From Bacteroidota bacterium (lineage in GTDB: Bacteria > Bacteroidota > Bacteroidia > Chitinophagales > Chitinophagaceae), in NCBI GenBank assembly GCA_005882315.1, contig VBAR01000001.1:631736-695735 (forward strand): a stretch of 64,000 nucleotides of DNA, read 5' to 3'. This document shows positions 18,263 through 28,276 of this stretch, in pieces (position 1 is the stretch's first letter; every line of letters begins with the position of its first letter). Position numbers and translations under genes: made by a program. Below the pieces are notes generated by a model, which saw only the letters and a program-made list of their open reading frames with translations, was not told where the DNA came from and did not search any database.

Positions 18263-19288
18263 TGAGAAGAGTGTTCCCGGCGAATTTGGTTTTGTTTTGC
18301 CTAAATGTTCATAGGCTTTAGCAGTTACCTCCCTGCCTCTTGCTGTTCTTTGTATGAAACCTTCCTGTATTAAAAATGGTTCATACACTTCTTCTAATGT
18401 ACCAGCTTCTTCTCCTACTGCGGTTGCAATAGTTGTAATACCAACCGGACCACCTTTGAATTTATCGATGATAGTTGAAAGGATGCGATTGTCCATATCA
18501 TCGAGCCCATGCTCATCCACATTCAATGCTTTGAGTGCATGCTGTGTGATGCCAAAATCAATTTCACCATCATTCAACACTTGCGCAAAATCTCTTACTC
18601 TCCGCAACAAACCATTTGCTATACGAGGTGTTCCGCGACTTCTTCTGCCAATTTCATGGACTGCTTCTTTAGAGATTTTTGTACCGAGAATTTTTGAAGA
18701 ACGATGGATGATCTTATTCAGCACTTCGGCTGTATAATATTCCAGTCTTGATTTAATAGCAAACCTTGAAAGTAATGGAGCCGTTAGCAATCCGCTTCTT
18801 GTAGTAGCGCCGATCAATGTAAACTGATTCAGGTTTATCTGTACACTTCTTGCATTGGGGCCGCTGTCAATCATAATATCTATGCGGTAATCTTCCATGG
18901 CAGCATAGAGATATTCCTCAACCACATTACTCAGCCGATGTATTTCATCTATAAATAGAACATCATTCGGTTCAAGATTAGTAAGCAGGCCCGCAAGGTC
19001 TCCGGGTTTTTCAATCACCGGGCCGGAAGTTTCTTTGATACTTACACCCATTTCATTAGCAACAATTCTTGACAATGTTGTTTTACCCAAACCCGGCGGA
19101 CCATGAAATAAAATATGATCTAATGCTTCGCCCCGGATCTTTGCTGCTTTTATAAATATGCGAAGGTTCTCGATGATCTGCGACTGACCTGCAAACTCTT
19201 CAATATGGGCGGGCCGGATGTTGTTTTCAAACTCCTTATCAGATGCACTTAAAAAATCTTTTTCGTTATTCAGGTTGGGGTTGGCCAT
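18260..19288 (-). CDS. ruvB: Holliday junction branch migration ATPase RuvB
   Basis: RuvB is the hexameric motor that drives branch migration with RuvA. The 342-residue protein has [11 protein letters not shown], Walker [18 protein letters not shown] (about 66-82), Walker [12 protein letters not shown], sensor 1 [15 protein letters not shown] and the arginine-finger region [11 protein letters not shown]. The C-terminal winged helix has [14 protein letters not shown] and [10 protein letters not shown]. It is full length. ruvC lies 20 kb away at 38.6 kb and ruvA is not in the window. Confidence 0.96.
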   Translation of the reverse strand: MANPNLNNEKDFLSASDKEFENNIRPAHIEEFAGQSQIIENLRIFIKAAKIRGEALDHILFHGPPGLGKTTLSRIVANEMGVSIKETSGPVIEKPGDLAGLLTNLEPNDVLFIDEIHRLSNVVEEYLYAAMEDYRIDIMIDSGPNARSVQINLNQFTLIGATTRSGLLTAPLLSRFAIKSRLEYYTAEVLNKIIHRSSKILGTKISKEAVHEIGRRSRGTPRIANGLLRRVRDFAQVLNDGEIDFGITQHALKALNVDEHGLDDMDNRILSTIIDKFKGGPVGITTIATAVGEEAGTLEEVYEPFLIQEGFIQRTARGREVTAKAYEHLGKTKPNSPGTLFS

Positions 19289-19306
19289 GAACTTTATTAT
19301 TGAACA

Positions 19307-19314
19307 AAACTAAA
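19307..19314 (-). promoter_or_regulatory. Candidate -7 box for ruvB
   Basis: On the minus strand the sequence is TAGTTTTG, a perfect TAnnTTTG, 18 bases before the ruvB ATG. Only a weak TTTA-like element lies at the -33 distance. Confidence 0.45.
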
Positions 19315-19377
19315 CATTAAAAAATAAAGCTCTGTAAATCGATTCCCGAAATTGAGAAGCTTTGTTATTTTTGAAAT

Positions 19378-19671
19378 ATGACATTGAAAGAATTCAAAGA
19401 AAGTTTATCCCAGGAAACTGCACCCCCGGGCATACCGGAGTATCTCAAAGCTTTATGGTATGATACAAAAGGAGATTGGGAAAATGCTCATACTATTATA
19501 CAAGATATAGAAGATAAAACGGCTGCATGGATACATGCTTATCTCCACCGCAAAGAAGGTGATACTTCGAATGCAGATTACTGGTATAACCGTGCCGGAA
19601 GAAAAAGACCCTCTTTAACACTACAAGAAGAATGCGAATCGATAGTGAAGGAATTGACCGGAGAAGATTGA
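19378..19671 (+). CDS. Conserved hypothetical protein, 97 residues
   Basis: A small cytoplasmic protein without signal peptide or membrane segment. It contains GIPEYLKALWYDTKGDWENAHTIIQDIEDKTAAWIHAYLHRKEGD and NADYWYNRAGRKRP. The helix pattern with repeated W and A positions resembles a TPR-like helical hairpin. I recognise it as a conserved protein without known function. Divergent from ruvB; a TATTTTTG box lies directly before its ATG (19366-19373), too close for an ordinary leader. Confidence 0.75.
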   Translation: MTLKEFKESLSQETAPPGIPEYLKALWYDTKGDWENAHTIIQDIEDKTAAWIHAYLHRKEGDTSNADYWYNRAGRKRPSLTLQEECESIVKELTGED

Positions 19672-19681
19672 TTTATACTGT

Positions 19682-20371
19682 TTACAAATATTTATTCATT
19701 TGCAAGATCAAATCAGGGTCAGTACAGTTTGCCAAATATTTTTTTTGCTCTGATAATTTACAAACTCCAGGATAGTCGCCTTTCATTTCTTCTAAATCTG
19801 ATATAATCTGGAAATGCAAATGCGATGGCCAGTTCCCGTTTTCAAACTGCATACCGAACTCTGCAAACACATCACCCTTTTTTATTAAAACACCTTCCTC
19901 CAGGTTTTTTATTGAGTTCAGGCTTAAATGACCATATAAAGTATAGAAGTTTGTTCCACCGAGATAATGAGACAATATAATCGTAACACCATAATCACCA
20001 AAATTATTATTGAATGCAAAGCTGTGAACTACGCCATCCAATGGCGCAATCACCGGTGTATTACATTTACCCCATATATCAGTTCCTAAATGCAATCGCC
20101 TGGGCTCATCAGCATCAAACACTTTACTACGACTATAAATTTTCCTGTTCTCATTATAGCCACCAACTGCATACAAAGCTGAAGAGTTAAGTAGCTTCTC
20201 ATTTATCCATTTACCAAACCGGTCTGTATTAACGTAAATCTCTTCGGTTAGTTCTTCATTTGATAAAGACAGATCCAGGCTGATTATTTTATACTTATCA
20301 GGCATAAATGGAACAACAGGATGAAACTCGTTTTGTTTACTGGTTAATATGTCTGCGATACTTATCTGCAT
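19682..20371 (-). CDS. M23-family metallopeptidase (LytM-type)
   Basis: A 229-residue zinc peptidase of the lysostaphin/LytM fold that cleaves peptidoglycan cross-bridges. The zinc ligands are visible as RRLHLGTDIWG (HxxxD, near residue 92) and SHLHFQI (HxH, near 190). They are joined by IAPLDGVVHSFAFNNNFGDYGVTIILSHYL and TLYGHLS. There is no obvious signal peptide; the N-terminus is MQISIADILTSKQNEFHPVV. Export is therefore uncertain, or the protein leaves by another route. It converges with the preceding hypothetical gene. Confidence 0.85.
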   Translation of the reverse strand: MQISIADILTSKQNEFHPVVPFMPDKYKIISLDLSLSNEELTEEIYVNTDRFGKWINEKLLNSSALYAVGGYNENRKIYSRSKVFDADEPRRLHLGTDIWGKCNTPVIAPLDGVVHSFAFNNNFGDYGVTIILSHYLGGTNFYTLYGHLSLNSIKNLEEGVLIKKGDVFAEFGMQFENGNWPSHLHFQIISDLEEMKGDYPGVCKLSEQKKYLANCTDPDLILQMNKYL

Positions 20372-20391
20372 TGATTATTTATAAAGATAAA

Positions 20392-20425
20392 ATTAAAAAA
20401 GGCATCCCGTTTTAAAGGGATGCCT
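20392..20425 (-). terminator. Intrinsic terminator after the M36 protease gene
   Basis: GGCATCCC (20401-20408) pairs with GGGATGCC (20417-20424) around an 8-base loop. On the minus strand the stem is followed by TTTTTT. It lies 25 bases after the stop of the giant protease gene. Confidence 0.87.
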
Positions 20426-20449
20426 TGTATGAGTTGATTATTTAATCTA

Positions 20450-23400
20450 TTAATGTGACGCTACAATTACTTTGAAGGTCATTTCAGATGTTCTTACACC
20501 ATCCTCATAGTAGATGTAAACCAGATAAACCGCTGAAGCAAGGTGACGCAAGTCGATCGGTAATACTCTGCCATAAGGCAGGTTGCTCCATTTCTGGTGT
20601 TTCACCAATGCACCCGCAGCAGTAAATACTTTCATACCAAGATAATTATACAATGTGCTGTTCACCCTGATATTAAACTGTCCGTTGTTTGGATTCGGAT
20701 AAAGTATTACACCACCATTGGTAAGCACCCTGACACGTTCAGGACATGATTCTACCTTGATACTGATAACAGCAGAATCTGAACAACCTGAAGGTGTATT
20801 GGTTACTTTATACATAACCGGCCATGTACCTACAGCTGTATTGTAAGGTATGAACTGATTAGTACCCGGCACGACGCCCGGACCACTCCATACACCACCT
20901 GCTGGTGACCCACTTAACAACAATAATGTATCACTTACGCAAACTCTTGCTGTAACCGGCACTGCTGTCGCAACTGGTGTTGCGCTAACTGTAAGTGTGG
21001 TTGCACTAGAGGTTATGGTGAATCCGCAATTGGTAGTAATTATAACACGATACCTGTAGTTATTGATAGACAATGGCGCATTCGCAATTGTCAATGTCGC
21101 AGAAAATACATTGGTATAGAATGGACTTGCTCCAGCTGCTGAGTTGGTAAGGTTAGTCCAGTTAACACCACCATCTGTACTCACCTGCCATTGGTAAATC
21201 TGTATTGGAGGAAGTGCAGTGGCTACAACACTCAATGTTCTAGATTGTCTTTCGCAAACAGTTGCAGTAGCAGGAGGTTGTGTTGTAATGGTTGGCAATG
21301 TACCTATTAACAGTACAGCATTAGTTGATGTAAGTGCCGGTGGACAAGAACCAGTAACCACCACTGTATACGTTCCTGCGCTTGCAGCCGTAACTGATGT
21401 GAGGGTAAGTGTATTTGTTGTTGCTCCTGAAATACCAGGACCATTCACCAGGTTCACACCATCTTTTTTCCATTGGTATGTTAAACCAGCACCGGTTGCA
21501 GTTACAGTATAAGTAACATTATTACCAGCACAGATGGTTTGCGTAGCAGGTGTTGGCTGTACTGTTATAGCAGGCAAAGCAAGAATATTTACAGCTATAG
21601 TTGCCGGAGCCGCACTCGTACATCCAAAATTGCTTACAGCATTTACACTGTATACAGTATTTACAGTTGGTGATGCTGTTACAGGATTACCAGTTGTCGA
21701 GCTTAAGCCTGTAGCTGGTGACCATGTATATGTGATAGTTGTTGCACCCGGTACATCAAATGTAATACTCCAACCATTTAATGTGCCTTGATCGCCACCA
21801 ACATCATCAACTACATACAGATTCCATGTGCCGTTTGGAGTAAGTGTTAGCGTATTAAACATGCTAATAGTAGGTGCGGCCTGTGTGAAGTTACCTGGAC
21901 CCGGTGCAGGAAAGTCGTCTGGTACTGTAATATTGGTTGGACTATAGGTACCAGATGGATTTACCGCTGCGCCCAATGCAGGAGCTCCATCAGTTAATGT
22001 ATATGTAACGTTATTGATAGCATTACCGCCACCAACATCTGACATCAAAATTACATTCGTACCATTAGGCGATTGCAATAAGATATCTATATCAGAGGAG
22101 AATGTATGTGTCAGTCCACTCAATGTTACAGAACGTACTCTTGCATAATTAGGTAACCCGCTTATTGCTAAAGTACCAGGATAGGGTGAACCATTTCCCG
22201 ATGATGGGATAGTAATTGGCGTAGTTGAAGTTCTGGTAGCAGTTGTATCAAGCACCGCTAACTGTGTTGAGCTTCCTGTACAAAGATTAATTGCAGGATA
22301 ATTAAATGTTATGCTCCAGCTGGTTATACTACCCTGGTCACCTCCAGCATCATCCACAATAAATAATTTCCAATCACCATTAGGCACTAACCCAGGTGTG
22401 AACGTAGCCAGTGTTGGTGTAGCCTGTGTAAGACTTCCCGGACCTGGTGCAATGAAGGGATCAGGTGTGCCCACATTTGTAGGGCTATATGTTCCAGTAA
22501 GATTAACTGTAGTATTCATTGCAGGGGCTCCGTCCTGGAATGTATAATTAACGTTTACAATATCAGTACCACTTCCCACATCCGACATCAGTATCACATT
22601 TGTACCGTTTGGCGATTGTAATACAACATCTATATCTGAAGGGAATGTATGTGAAACTCCGTTCAATGTTACCGAAGCAACAGTTGCTGAACCTGGTAAA
22701 CCACTTGTTGTGATGGTAGTCGGATAAGGCGTTGCGGGTCCAACAGCATTAATAGTTATAGCACCTCCTGTTGAATTAAATACAGCAGTTTGCTGCGTCA
22801 TGTTTGTTCCGACAATTATTGGGTTAGGCCTTGGATTAACGGTAACGTTTATCGGAGAAGTAACAGAACAACCTCTGCTATCGGTAGTAGTAAGATTATA
22901 TACTAATGCTCCTGCAGTTAAGTTACTTGCTGTAAAGTTAGCCGTTGGATTAGAAGGACCACCTGTTGATGGGTTTTGAACAAGCGTACCCGGACCTGCC
23001 ATTGTGTGTGTGTACTGACCCACAGCTGAAGGACCAAGGATTGCCCACTCAATCAAAGTACCTGCATCGATAGCAGCATTATCCTGAACACTTATTGTCC
23101 ACGTGCCAGCTGCAGAACAAGGGAATGTCACACCTGACCATGTGTGCGGATTACCCGGCACGTCTGATGGTCTATATGATCCGGCAGGGATTGGCGTTGC
23201 ACCTAATGTCTCAGGTATGATCGTAGCAGCATTCAAATCAAAAATATAAACACCGCTTAGATCAGCAGAGTTACCCAGTGTTGTAGCAGGTACCCCTGGT
23301 CTGTCAAATATTATTGTGGTTCCGCATGGAGAAGTTAATCTTACACTCAAATCTCCTACCCATGTATGTGCGATGTTCACTCTTACTTTTAATTGTGCCG

Positions 23401-26400
23401 CTGAAGCAAAGTTGAATGCGGCCATTGTTATATTATTGGTTAGAGGTGCTCCTCCATCAGGTATCGCAAGATTAATATTACCCGAGCTAGCTAACACAAT
23501 ATCTGCACCGCCTGCCAATGTACCACCAACAGCTGTTCCTGTCAATGCAACCGGGCCAGGAGCACAAACAGGATTAGGTGTTGCACTCAGGTTTTGATGT
23601 ACTGGGTTTGGGGTAACTGTTAATGTAACTGCATTGCTTGTTGTGGTTCCACAGGCAGTTGTTATAATAACTCTGTACTGGTGACCACTCTGTGATAATG
23701 CCGCACCGGGAACAGCCGTACTATTTGTGGTTGCGCCCGGAATATTATTCCATGTAGCTCCAACATCTGTACTTAGCTGCCATTGATACGTCAGGTTAAG
23801 ACCCGTTGCAGTAATATCAAATGTTGTTGATGCGCCTTGACAGATCACCCTTGCAACAGGTTGTACTGTTATTGCAGGAGCAGCAGAAGTTGTCAGCGAT
23901 ACGTTTGTACTTACTGTACAACCCAATGCATCACTTGAAGTAAAGACATAGTTATTTACACCAACCGGTGCGTTAGTAACGGTGAAACTACCGGTTTGAT
24001 TATTTGCACCACTTGATGCATTCTGAACAATGGTGCCAGGACCAGTTAAAGTATGTGTATATCCGCCACCTATGATCAAAGACCAGCTTTCCAATGTACC
24101 TACATCACCGCCAGCATTATCAGATACATTTAATGTCCATGTTCCTGCACCACTACATGGGAATGTAATACCACTCCATTGGTGGGCTATACCAGGATTG
24201 GCACTATTAGAGGGTTGATAAGTTCCGGGAGCTATTACACCACCACCCGTTTCAGGAATGATGGTTGCTCCGGCAATATCAAATGTATATGTACCAATAA
24301 AGTCGGCATCATTGCCGAAAGCACCTTGTGGTACGCCAGGACGATCGAATAAAAATGTAGTACCACATGGGCTGGTTAATTTCAAAATCAGATCACCTAC
24401 CCAGCTATGACCCGAGTTAGTTGTTACCTGTACTTTAAGATTTGAGGCTGCACCAAAACTGATAGCAGGAGAAGTAAGAGGAATATTTACGCCGGCTGGA
24501 ATTGCATCCGGAATAGCAATATTCACTGTACCCGTAGAGGCAAGAACAGTGTTTGTTACCGTACCACCATTCGCTGTACCTGTAATGGTTGAAGGCGCCG
24601 GTGCGCAAACTGTACTTGGGGTTGCTACCACACCTGTATGAGTTAATGCAGGACTTACATATATGGAAGCTGCGTTTGAAGTTGCAGTACCACATGCACT
24701 ATTTATCTGGACACGGTATCTGCGGCCATTTAAAACACTTGTTGCTCCGGTAATAACATAGTTAGCTGTAGTTGCTCCGACAATCGGGTTCCAACTTACT
24801 CCATTATCAGTGCTCAATTCCCACTGATAAGTCAACCCAAATCCATTAACAACCACGCTAAACACTGCATTAGCACCATTACAGAGAATACTGCTCTGTG
24901 GCTGAGTTGTAACAACTGGAGGTGTGCATGCAGGAATAATATCAACTGTATTGGTTACATTGGACTGTAATACGTTTGAAGCATTAAACAAATTCGACTT
25001 CATTATTACCACAGGTTTGCTGCTTAGCTTAATGTCATCAACAAACCAACCTGTTGCGCCCACAGAATTATCAGAAGCAAACCGGAAACGAATCATAACT
25101 GTTTGGCCGCCGAATGCATTAAGGTTTACAACTGTGGTTAAGAACCCTGCTGCGGCACCTGTAAATGCAGGACGTCCAGCTATAGGGCTAGCAAAAGCTG
25201 TTGAGATTACTCCGTTGTATCCGTTTTGAATAATATAAGGTCCAAGATCAGTCCACGAACCTCCGCCATTTGTGCTTATTTCTATTACACCTCCGTCAAA
25301 TCCGGATTCGGATTGGTAAAGATGTGTAAATCTTAACTCATGAGAAGCTGAAGCACCGGCTGGTAGCAGAAACTGGTTAGTAGTAGCTAAAGTTACATCA
25401 GCTACTGCTGCTACATCATTTACAAAATATGAATTCGGAGCACTGCTGCTTTGTGCACTAGAAACGGTCCATACAGATGCACCATTGTTTGTTGCAGCAG
25501 TCCATGTAGCAGGGATCGGCGATGTTAATACGGGATCGTTAATATGATCAACAGCCGGGAAATAAGACCCATTATTAATATTAACTGTAAACTGGTACTG
25601 ATTGGTAGCATTTACAGCAACGTTTACCGGCCAAGATACTACCCTGTTACCTGCATTATAGGTACCACCTGCTGTTGCACTTACGAATGTAACATGCAAT
25701 GGAAGTGTATCGGTTAATGTATGGTTAACGACCGCGTCGCAATTAGCAGTGATATTTTGTGTATAAACGATATCATTTAATTGTTGCTGTGCTGTTACAT
25801 TAGCAGTCATCGTATGAGTTGGACCACCGAGGAAACTGGGAATACCGTCTGCGATGCTGCCAGATGAACCTTGTGATGCACCTAGACCCAAACCTCTTCT
25901 TGTAAATGCCCTGATAATTGCACAGCTATATTGAGCTCCAAAGAATAAAGTATCTGCACGAAGGATTGCATTGCGGCCATCAACAAAACCGGGGCTACAA
26001 GGTTGTAGACGCAAACCTTCCACCACCAGCTTCAATGCTATATTATTACCACCTGTTATAGATGGTGTCACCTGGAACAAGTTAGGGTTGATACCCGCTG
26101 TCTGAATAATTTCCCATGTCATTTCCCAAAGCATAGTACACCATACATAACCAACACCGTGAGGAATTGCCTGACCGGGAAGGTTAGCATAAGTAGTCGG
26201 GTTTACTGCAAAATTTGTAGAATATCTTGTAGGGCGGATACCGGGACCGTTAGGAGGGTCTCCAAATAACCAGGTACCTACGCCTCTTGGGTTATTAAAA
26301 CCATCAGAAACTGTAGCAGTAGCCCAATTCGCTGTATACATTAATCCAAAAAAGTCACTCCAGCCCTCACCCATTTGCTCAGAATTACCTAAACAACTTG

Positions 26401-27841
26401 AGTTACCAGGACCACCTGTTAAACGGTTGCTGATACCATGTGAGTATTCGTGTGCAATTACAATATTATCTGCATCACCATCACGTGCAGGTGCAACGTT
26501 ATTACATAAAAACATTTGCATTCTACCGCTTGCGCCATCTACGGGAGTACCAAAGTTTGCATTACAAGTTCCACTTCCGTCTTGCGCATCAGCATTTACA
26601 CGGTCATTACCCAATCCACCGCGACCCAAATTTGTTTGCTGAAAGTTTCCTGACACTTCATCAAAACCATACAAATAAGTAAGGTCATGCATAAGATTGT
26701 TCCAGTAAAATAAGTTTGTAATATTAAATTGTTGGTTTGGAACCGGTGTAGTTTGAGTAGGAGCAACTGTAAAATCCGGTGTGAAATTGAAACTAAGATC
26801 TGGTAATGCTGTTGTGGAGATAGCCAATAAACCGCCTGTATTGTTTGCATCCGCATCTTCCACAGCTATTACGTTATTACCCCTTGTATCATTCTGATCT
26901 GCTATTCCATCATTATGCCAGCCAAGTGTGGTAGCATTACCCGGAGCCCATGTCCATGGGTTAGTATGTGTTTGTGGAGTACCACCAGGATGTTGTGGAC
27001 TTTCAGCCGGATATTTTACAACACGGTAAATAGCCGAGTTAACAACAAACGGACGGTATTGCCAGTCATAATTCTTTTTAGATCCATCATGTTTAGTAAC
27101 AAAAGTCTTTGCAATAGAATTTGTCAACTCATTTATAGCAGATGTTGTTGCATGATCTTTATAATGCTCATCTACTGAATGGGCTTTGTTATCCCAATTA
27201 CAATACACAGTAAGATTTTCAACACCAAGAACTGAGTTAGTATTTGCATCTACTCTTACCAGCCACATATCCTGGCTTTTGTTTGGAGCTATAAAAAACT
27301 GCCATGCAAGTTTATACTGCTTCTCATTATTAGTTGGCATCCACACCAGTTCTGCTGTAATATCTTCGCTGGCCACGCCCAATTTACCATATACAAGACG
27401 AGAACTGGTTCTTGATTGTACGGGATCATTTATACTACTAACCACTTTTACTTTTCGATCTGCCAAAGCAGTCGCTAATGCGTCATTTACTTTTACCACA
27501 GGATCGCCGGAATGATTAGATGTTCTGTCCTGCATTGATCCAAGCAGCCCACCTGCCTGCGATACTATACTTCCGTTTTTAAATGCAAGAACCAGCATTT
27601 TATTAAATACTGGTTTACCCTTGTAGGCTTGTTGCATATATGCCATACGGATATTTGTACCTTGTATGATATAGCTTGATTGAACGATCAGATTACTGAT
27701 ATCATCTGACGAAAGACCTAGTTTCTCTTTATTAGCATTCACTAATTGTAAAGCGGCGCTTCTGTCTTTTTCATCTATACCTTGCGCCTGGGAAAAGAAT
27801 GCGCTAACCAGTAAAGCTGTAAGCAGTAAAATTTTTCTCAT
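20450..27841 (-). CDS. Giant T9SS-exported M36 (fungalysin-type) metalloprotease with P-type domains
   Basis: A 2463-residue secreted protease. Signal peptide MRKILLLTALLVSAFFSQAQ is followed by an FTP-like propeptide (about 25-200) and an M36 catalytic domain (about 215-665). The zinc site is VIAHEYSHGISNRLTGG (His near 463) and the third ligand is EGWSDFFG (near 493). After a DUF11-like segment (about 680-750) and a jelly-roll region come Ig-like repeats ((T/V)xQP...YQWxxS) alternating with four proprotein-convertase P-type domains. These are at about 1108-1262, 1454-1600, 1700-1848 and 1887-2024. The first two share TSPCGTT and FDRPGVP, the last two share QSPNGTNVILMSDVG. The protein ends with a T9SS domain (LYPNPNNGQFNIRV...AVYLVYIYY). 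The likely role is extracellular protein degradation. Confidence 0.88.
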   Translation of the reverse strand: MRKILLLTALLVSAFFSQAQGIDEKDRSAALQLVNANKEKLGLSSDDISNLIVQSSYIIQGTNIRMAYMQQAYKGKPVFNKMLVLAFKNGSIVSQAGGLLGSMQDRTSNHSGDPVVKVNDALATALADRKVKVVSSINDPVQSRTSSRLVYGKLGVASEDITAELVWMPTNNEKQYKLAWQFFIAPNKSQDMWLVRVDANTNSVLGVENLTVYCNWDNKAHSVDEHYKDHATTSAINELTNSIAKTFVTKHDGSKKNYDWQYRPFVVNSAIYRVVKYPAESPQHPGGTPQTHTNPWTWAPGNATTLGWHNDGIADQNDTRGNNVIAVEDADANNTGGLLAISTTALPDLSFNFTPDFTVAPTQTTPVPNQQFNITNLFYWNNLMHDLTYLYGFDEVSGNFQQTNLGRGGLGNDRVNADAQDGSGTCNANFGTPVDGASGRMQMFLCNNVAPARDGDADNIVIAHEYSHGISNRLTGGPGNSSCLGNSEQMGEGWSDFFGLMYTANWATATVSDGFNNPRGVGTWLFGDPPNGPGIRPTRYSTNFAVNPTTYANLPGQAIPHGVGYVWCTMLWEMTWEIIQTAGINPNLFQVTPSITGGNNIALKLVVEGLRLQPCSPGFVDGRNAILRADTLFFGAQYSCAIIRAFTRRGLGLGASQGSSGSIADGIPSFLGGPTHTMTANVTAQQQLNDIVYTQNITANCDAVVNHTLTDTLPLHVTFVSATAGGTYNAGNRVVSWPVNVAVNATNQYQFTVNINNGSYFPAVDHINDPVLTSPIPATWTAATNNGASVWTVSSAQSSSAPNSYFVNDVAAVADVTLATTNQFLLPAGASASHELRFTHLYQSESGFDGGVIEISTNGGGSWTDLGPYIIQNGYNGVISTAFASPIAGRPAFTGAAAGFLTTVVNLNAFGGQTVMIRFRFASDNSVGATGWFVDDIKLSSKPVVIMKSNLFNASNVLQSNVTNTVDIIPACTPPVVTTQPQSSILCNGANAVFSVVVNGFGLTYQWELSTDNGVSWNPIVGATTANYVITGATSVLNGRRYRVQINSACGTATSNAASIYVSPALTHTGVVATPSTVCAPAPSTITGTANGGTVTNTVLASTGTVNIAIPDAIPAGVNIPLTSPAISFGAASNLKVQVTTNSGHSWVGDLILKLTSPCGTTFLFDRPGVPQGAFGNDADFIGTYTFDIAGATIIPETGGGVIAPGTYQPSNSANPGIAHQWSGITFPCSGAGTWTLNVSDNAGGDVGTLESWSLIIGGGYTHTLTGPGTIVQNASSGANNQTGSFTVTNAPVGVNNYVFTSSDALGCTVSTNVSLTTSAAPAITVQPVARVICQGASTTFDITATGLNLTYQWQLSTDVGATWNNIPGATTNSTAVPGAALSQSGHQYRVIITTACGTTTSNAVTLTVTPNPVHQNLSATPNPVCAPGPVALTGTAVGGTLAGGADIVLASSGNINLAIPDGGAPLTNNITMAAFNFASAAQLKVRVNIAHTWVGDLSVRLTSPCGTTIIFDRPGVPATTLGNSADLSGVYIFDLNAATIIPETLGATPIPAGSYRPSDVPGNPHTWSGVTFPCSAAGTWTISVQDNAAIDAGTLIEWAILGPSAVGQYTHTMAGPGTLVQNPSTGGPSNPTANFTASNLTAGALVYNLTTTDSRGCSVTSPINVTVNPRPNPIIVGTNMTQQTAVFNSTGGAITINAVGPATPYPTTITTSGLPGSATVASVTLNGVSHTFPSDIDVVLQSPNGTNVILMSDVGSGTDIVNVNYTFQDGAPAMNTTVNLTGTYSPTNVGTPDPFIAPGPGSLTQATPTLATFTPGLVPNGDWKLFIVDDAGGDQGSITSWSITFNYPAINLCTGSSTQLAVLDTTATRTSTTPITIPSSGNGSPYPGTLAISGLPNYARVRSVTLSGLTHTFSSDIDILLQSPNGTNVILMSDVGGGNAINNVTYTLTDGAPALGAAVNPSGTYSPTNITVPDDFPAPGPGNFTQAAPTISMFNTLTLTPNGTWNLYVVDDVGGDQGTLNGWSITFDVPGATTITYTWSPATGLSSTTGNPVTASPTVNTVYSVNAVSNFGCTSAAPATIAVNILALPAITVQPTPATQTICAGNNVTYTVTATGAGLTYQWKKDGVNLVNGPGISGATTNTLTLTSVTAASAGTYTVVVTGSCPPALTSTNAVLLIGTLPTITTQPPATATVCERQSRTLSVVATALPPIQIYQWQVSTDGGVNWTNLTNSAAGASPFYTNVFSATLTIANAPLSINNYRYRVIITTNCGFTITSSATTLTVSATPVATAVPVTARVCVSDTLLLLSGSPAGGVWSGPGVVPGTNQFIPYNTAVGTWPVMYKVTNTPSGCSDSAVISIKVESCPERVRVLTNGGVILYPNPNNGQFNIRVNSTLYNYLGMKVFTAAGALVKHQKWSNLPYGRVLPIDLRHLASAVYLVYIYYEDGVRTSEMTFKVIVASH

Positions 27842-28276
27842 GAATTACGATGTTAGATTAATTGATGTGAAATAGCAGTTTAGTTCTAAACAGGATTTTG
27901 ACGTTAGTTTCCTAAGGATTGAATTATACCCATAATAATAAACGGAGAAAGAAGAGAAGGAAGGAATATCCATTTTCTTCATAAGCAGTTTAAAATTAGT
28001 CAGGTAAAAAACCGGTTGGTTAGCCGGAGTTTAATGGAAAGATAGAGATTTTTTCAATCGGCAGCACTTTCCGTTAAAATTTTTATTTAACAGACATGAT
28101 CTTTTTTATCCGGTGTTTTTACTGAGCTATTTTTCATACCCACCCGCATATCCTGAAACATATGCCCAGCCTGCATTTCAGCTTAATTAAAATACATATT
28201 AAATGGACTTAAAAAAGTCAATTTGTTAATGTGATCTCCTCATGAAATATTACCGCTTAGCCATCGTTTTATTGGT
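27842..28276. other. Intergenic region between divergent genes
   Basis: 435 AT-rich bases that should carry promoters for the M36 protease (minus) and the next secreted protein (plus). I see no consensus promoter pair. A weak GACTT/AAGTC hairpin lies near 28207-28220. No gene is supported. Confidence 0.5.

Noticed and set aside
19366-19373. Perfect TATTTTTG box before the 97-residue gene
   Set aside because: It ends 4 bases before the ATG, which would make the transcript almost leaderless; not called as a promoter.
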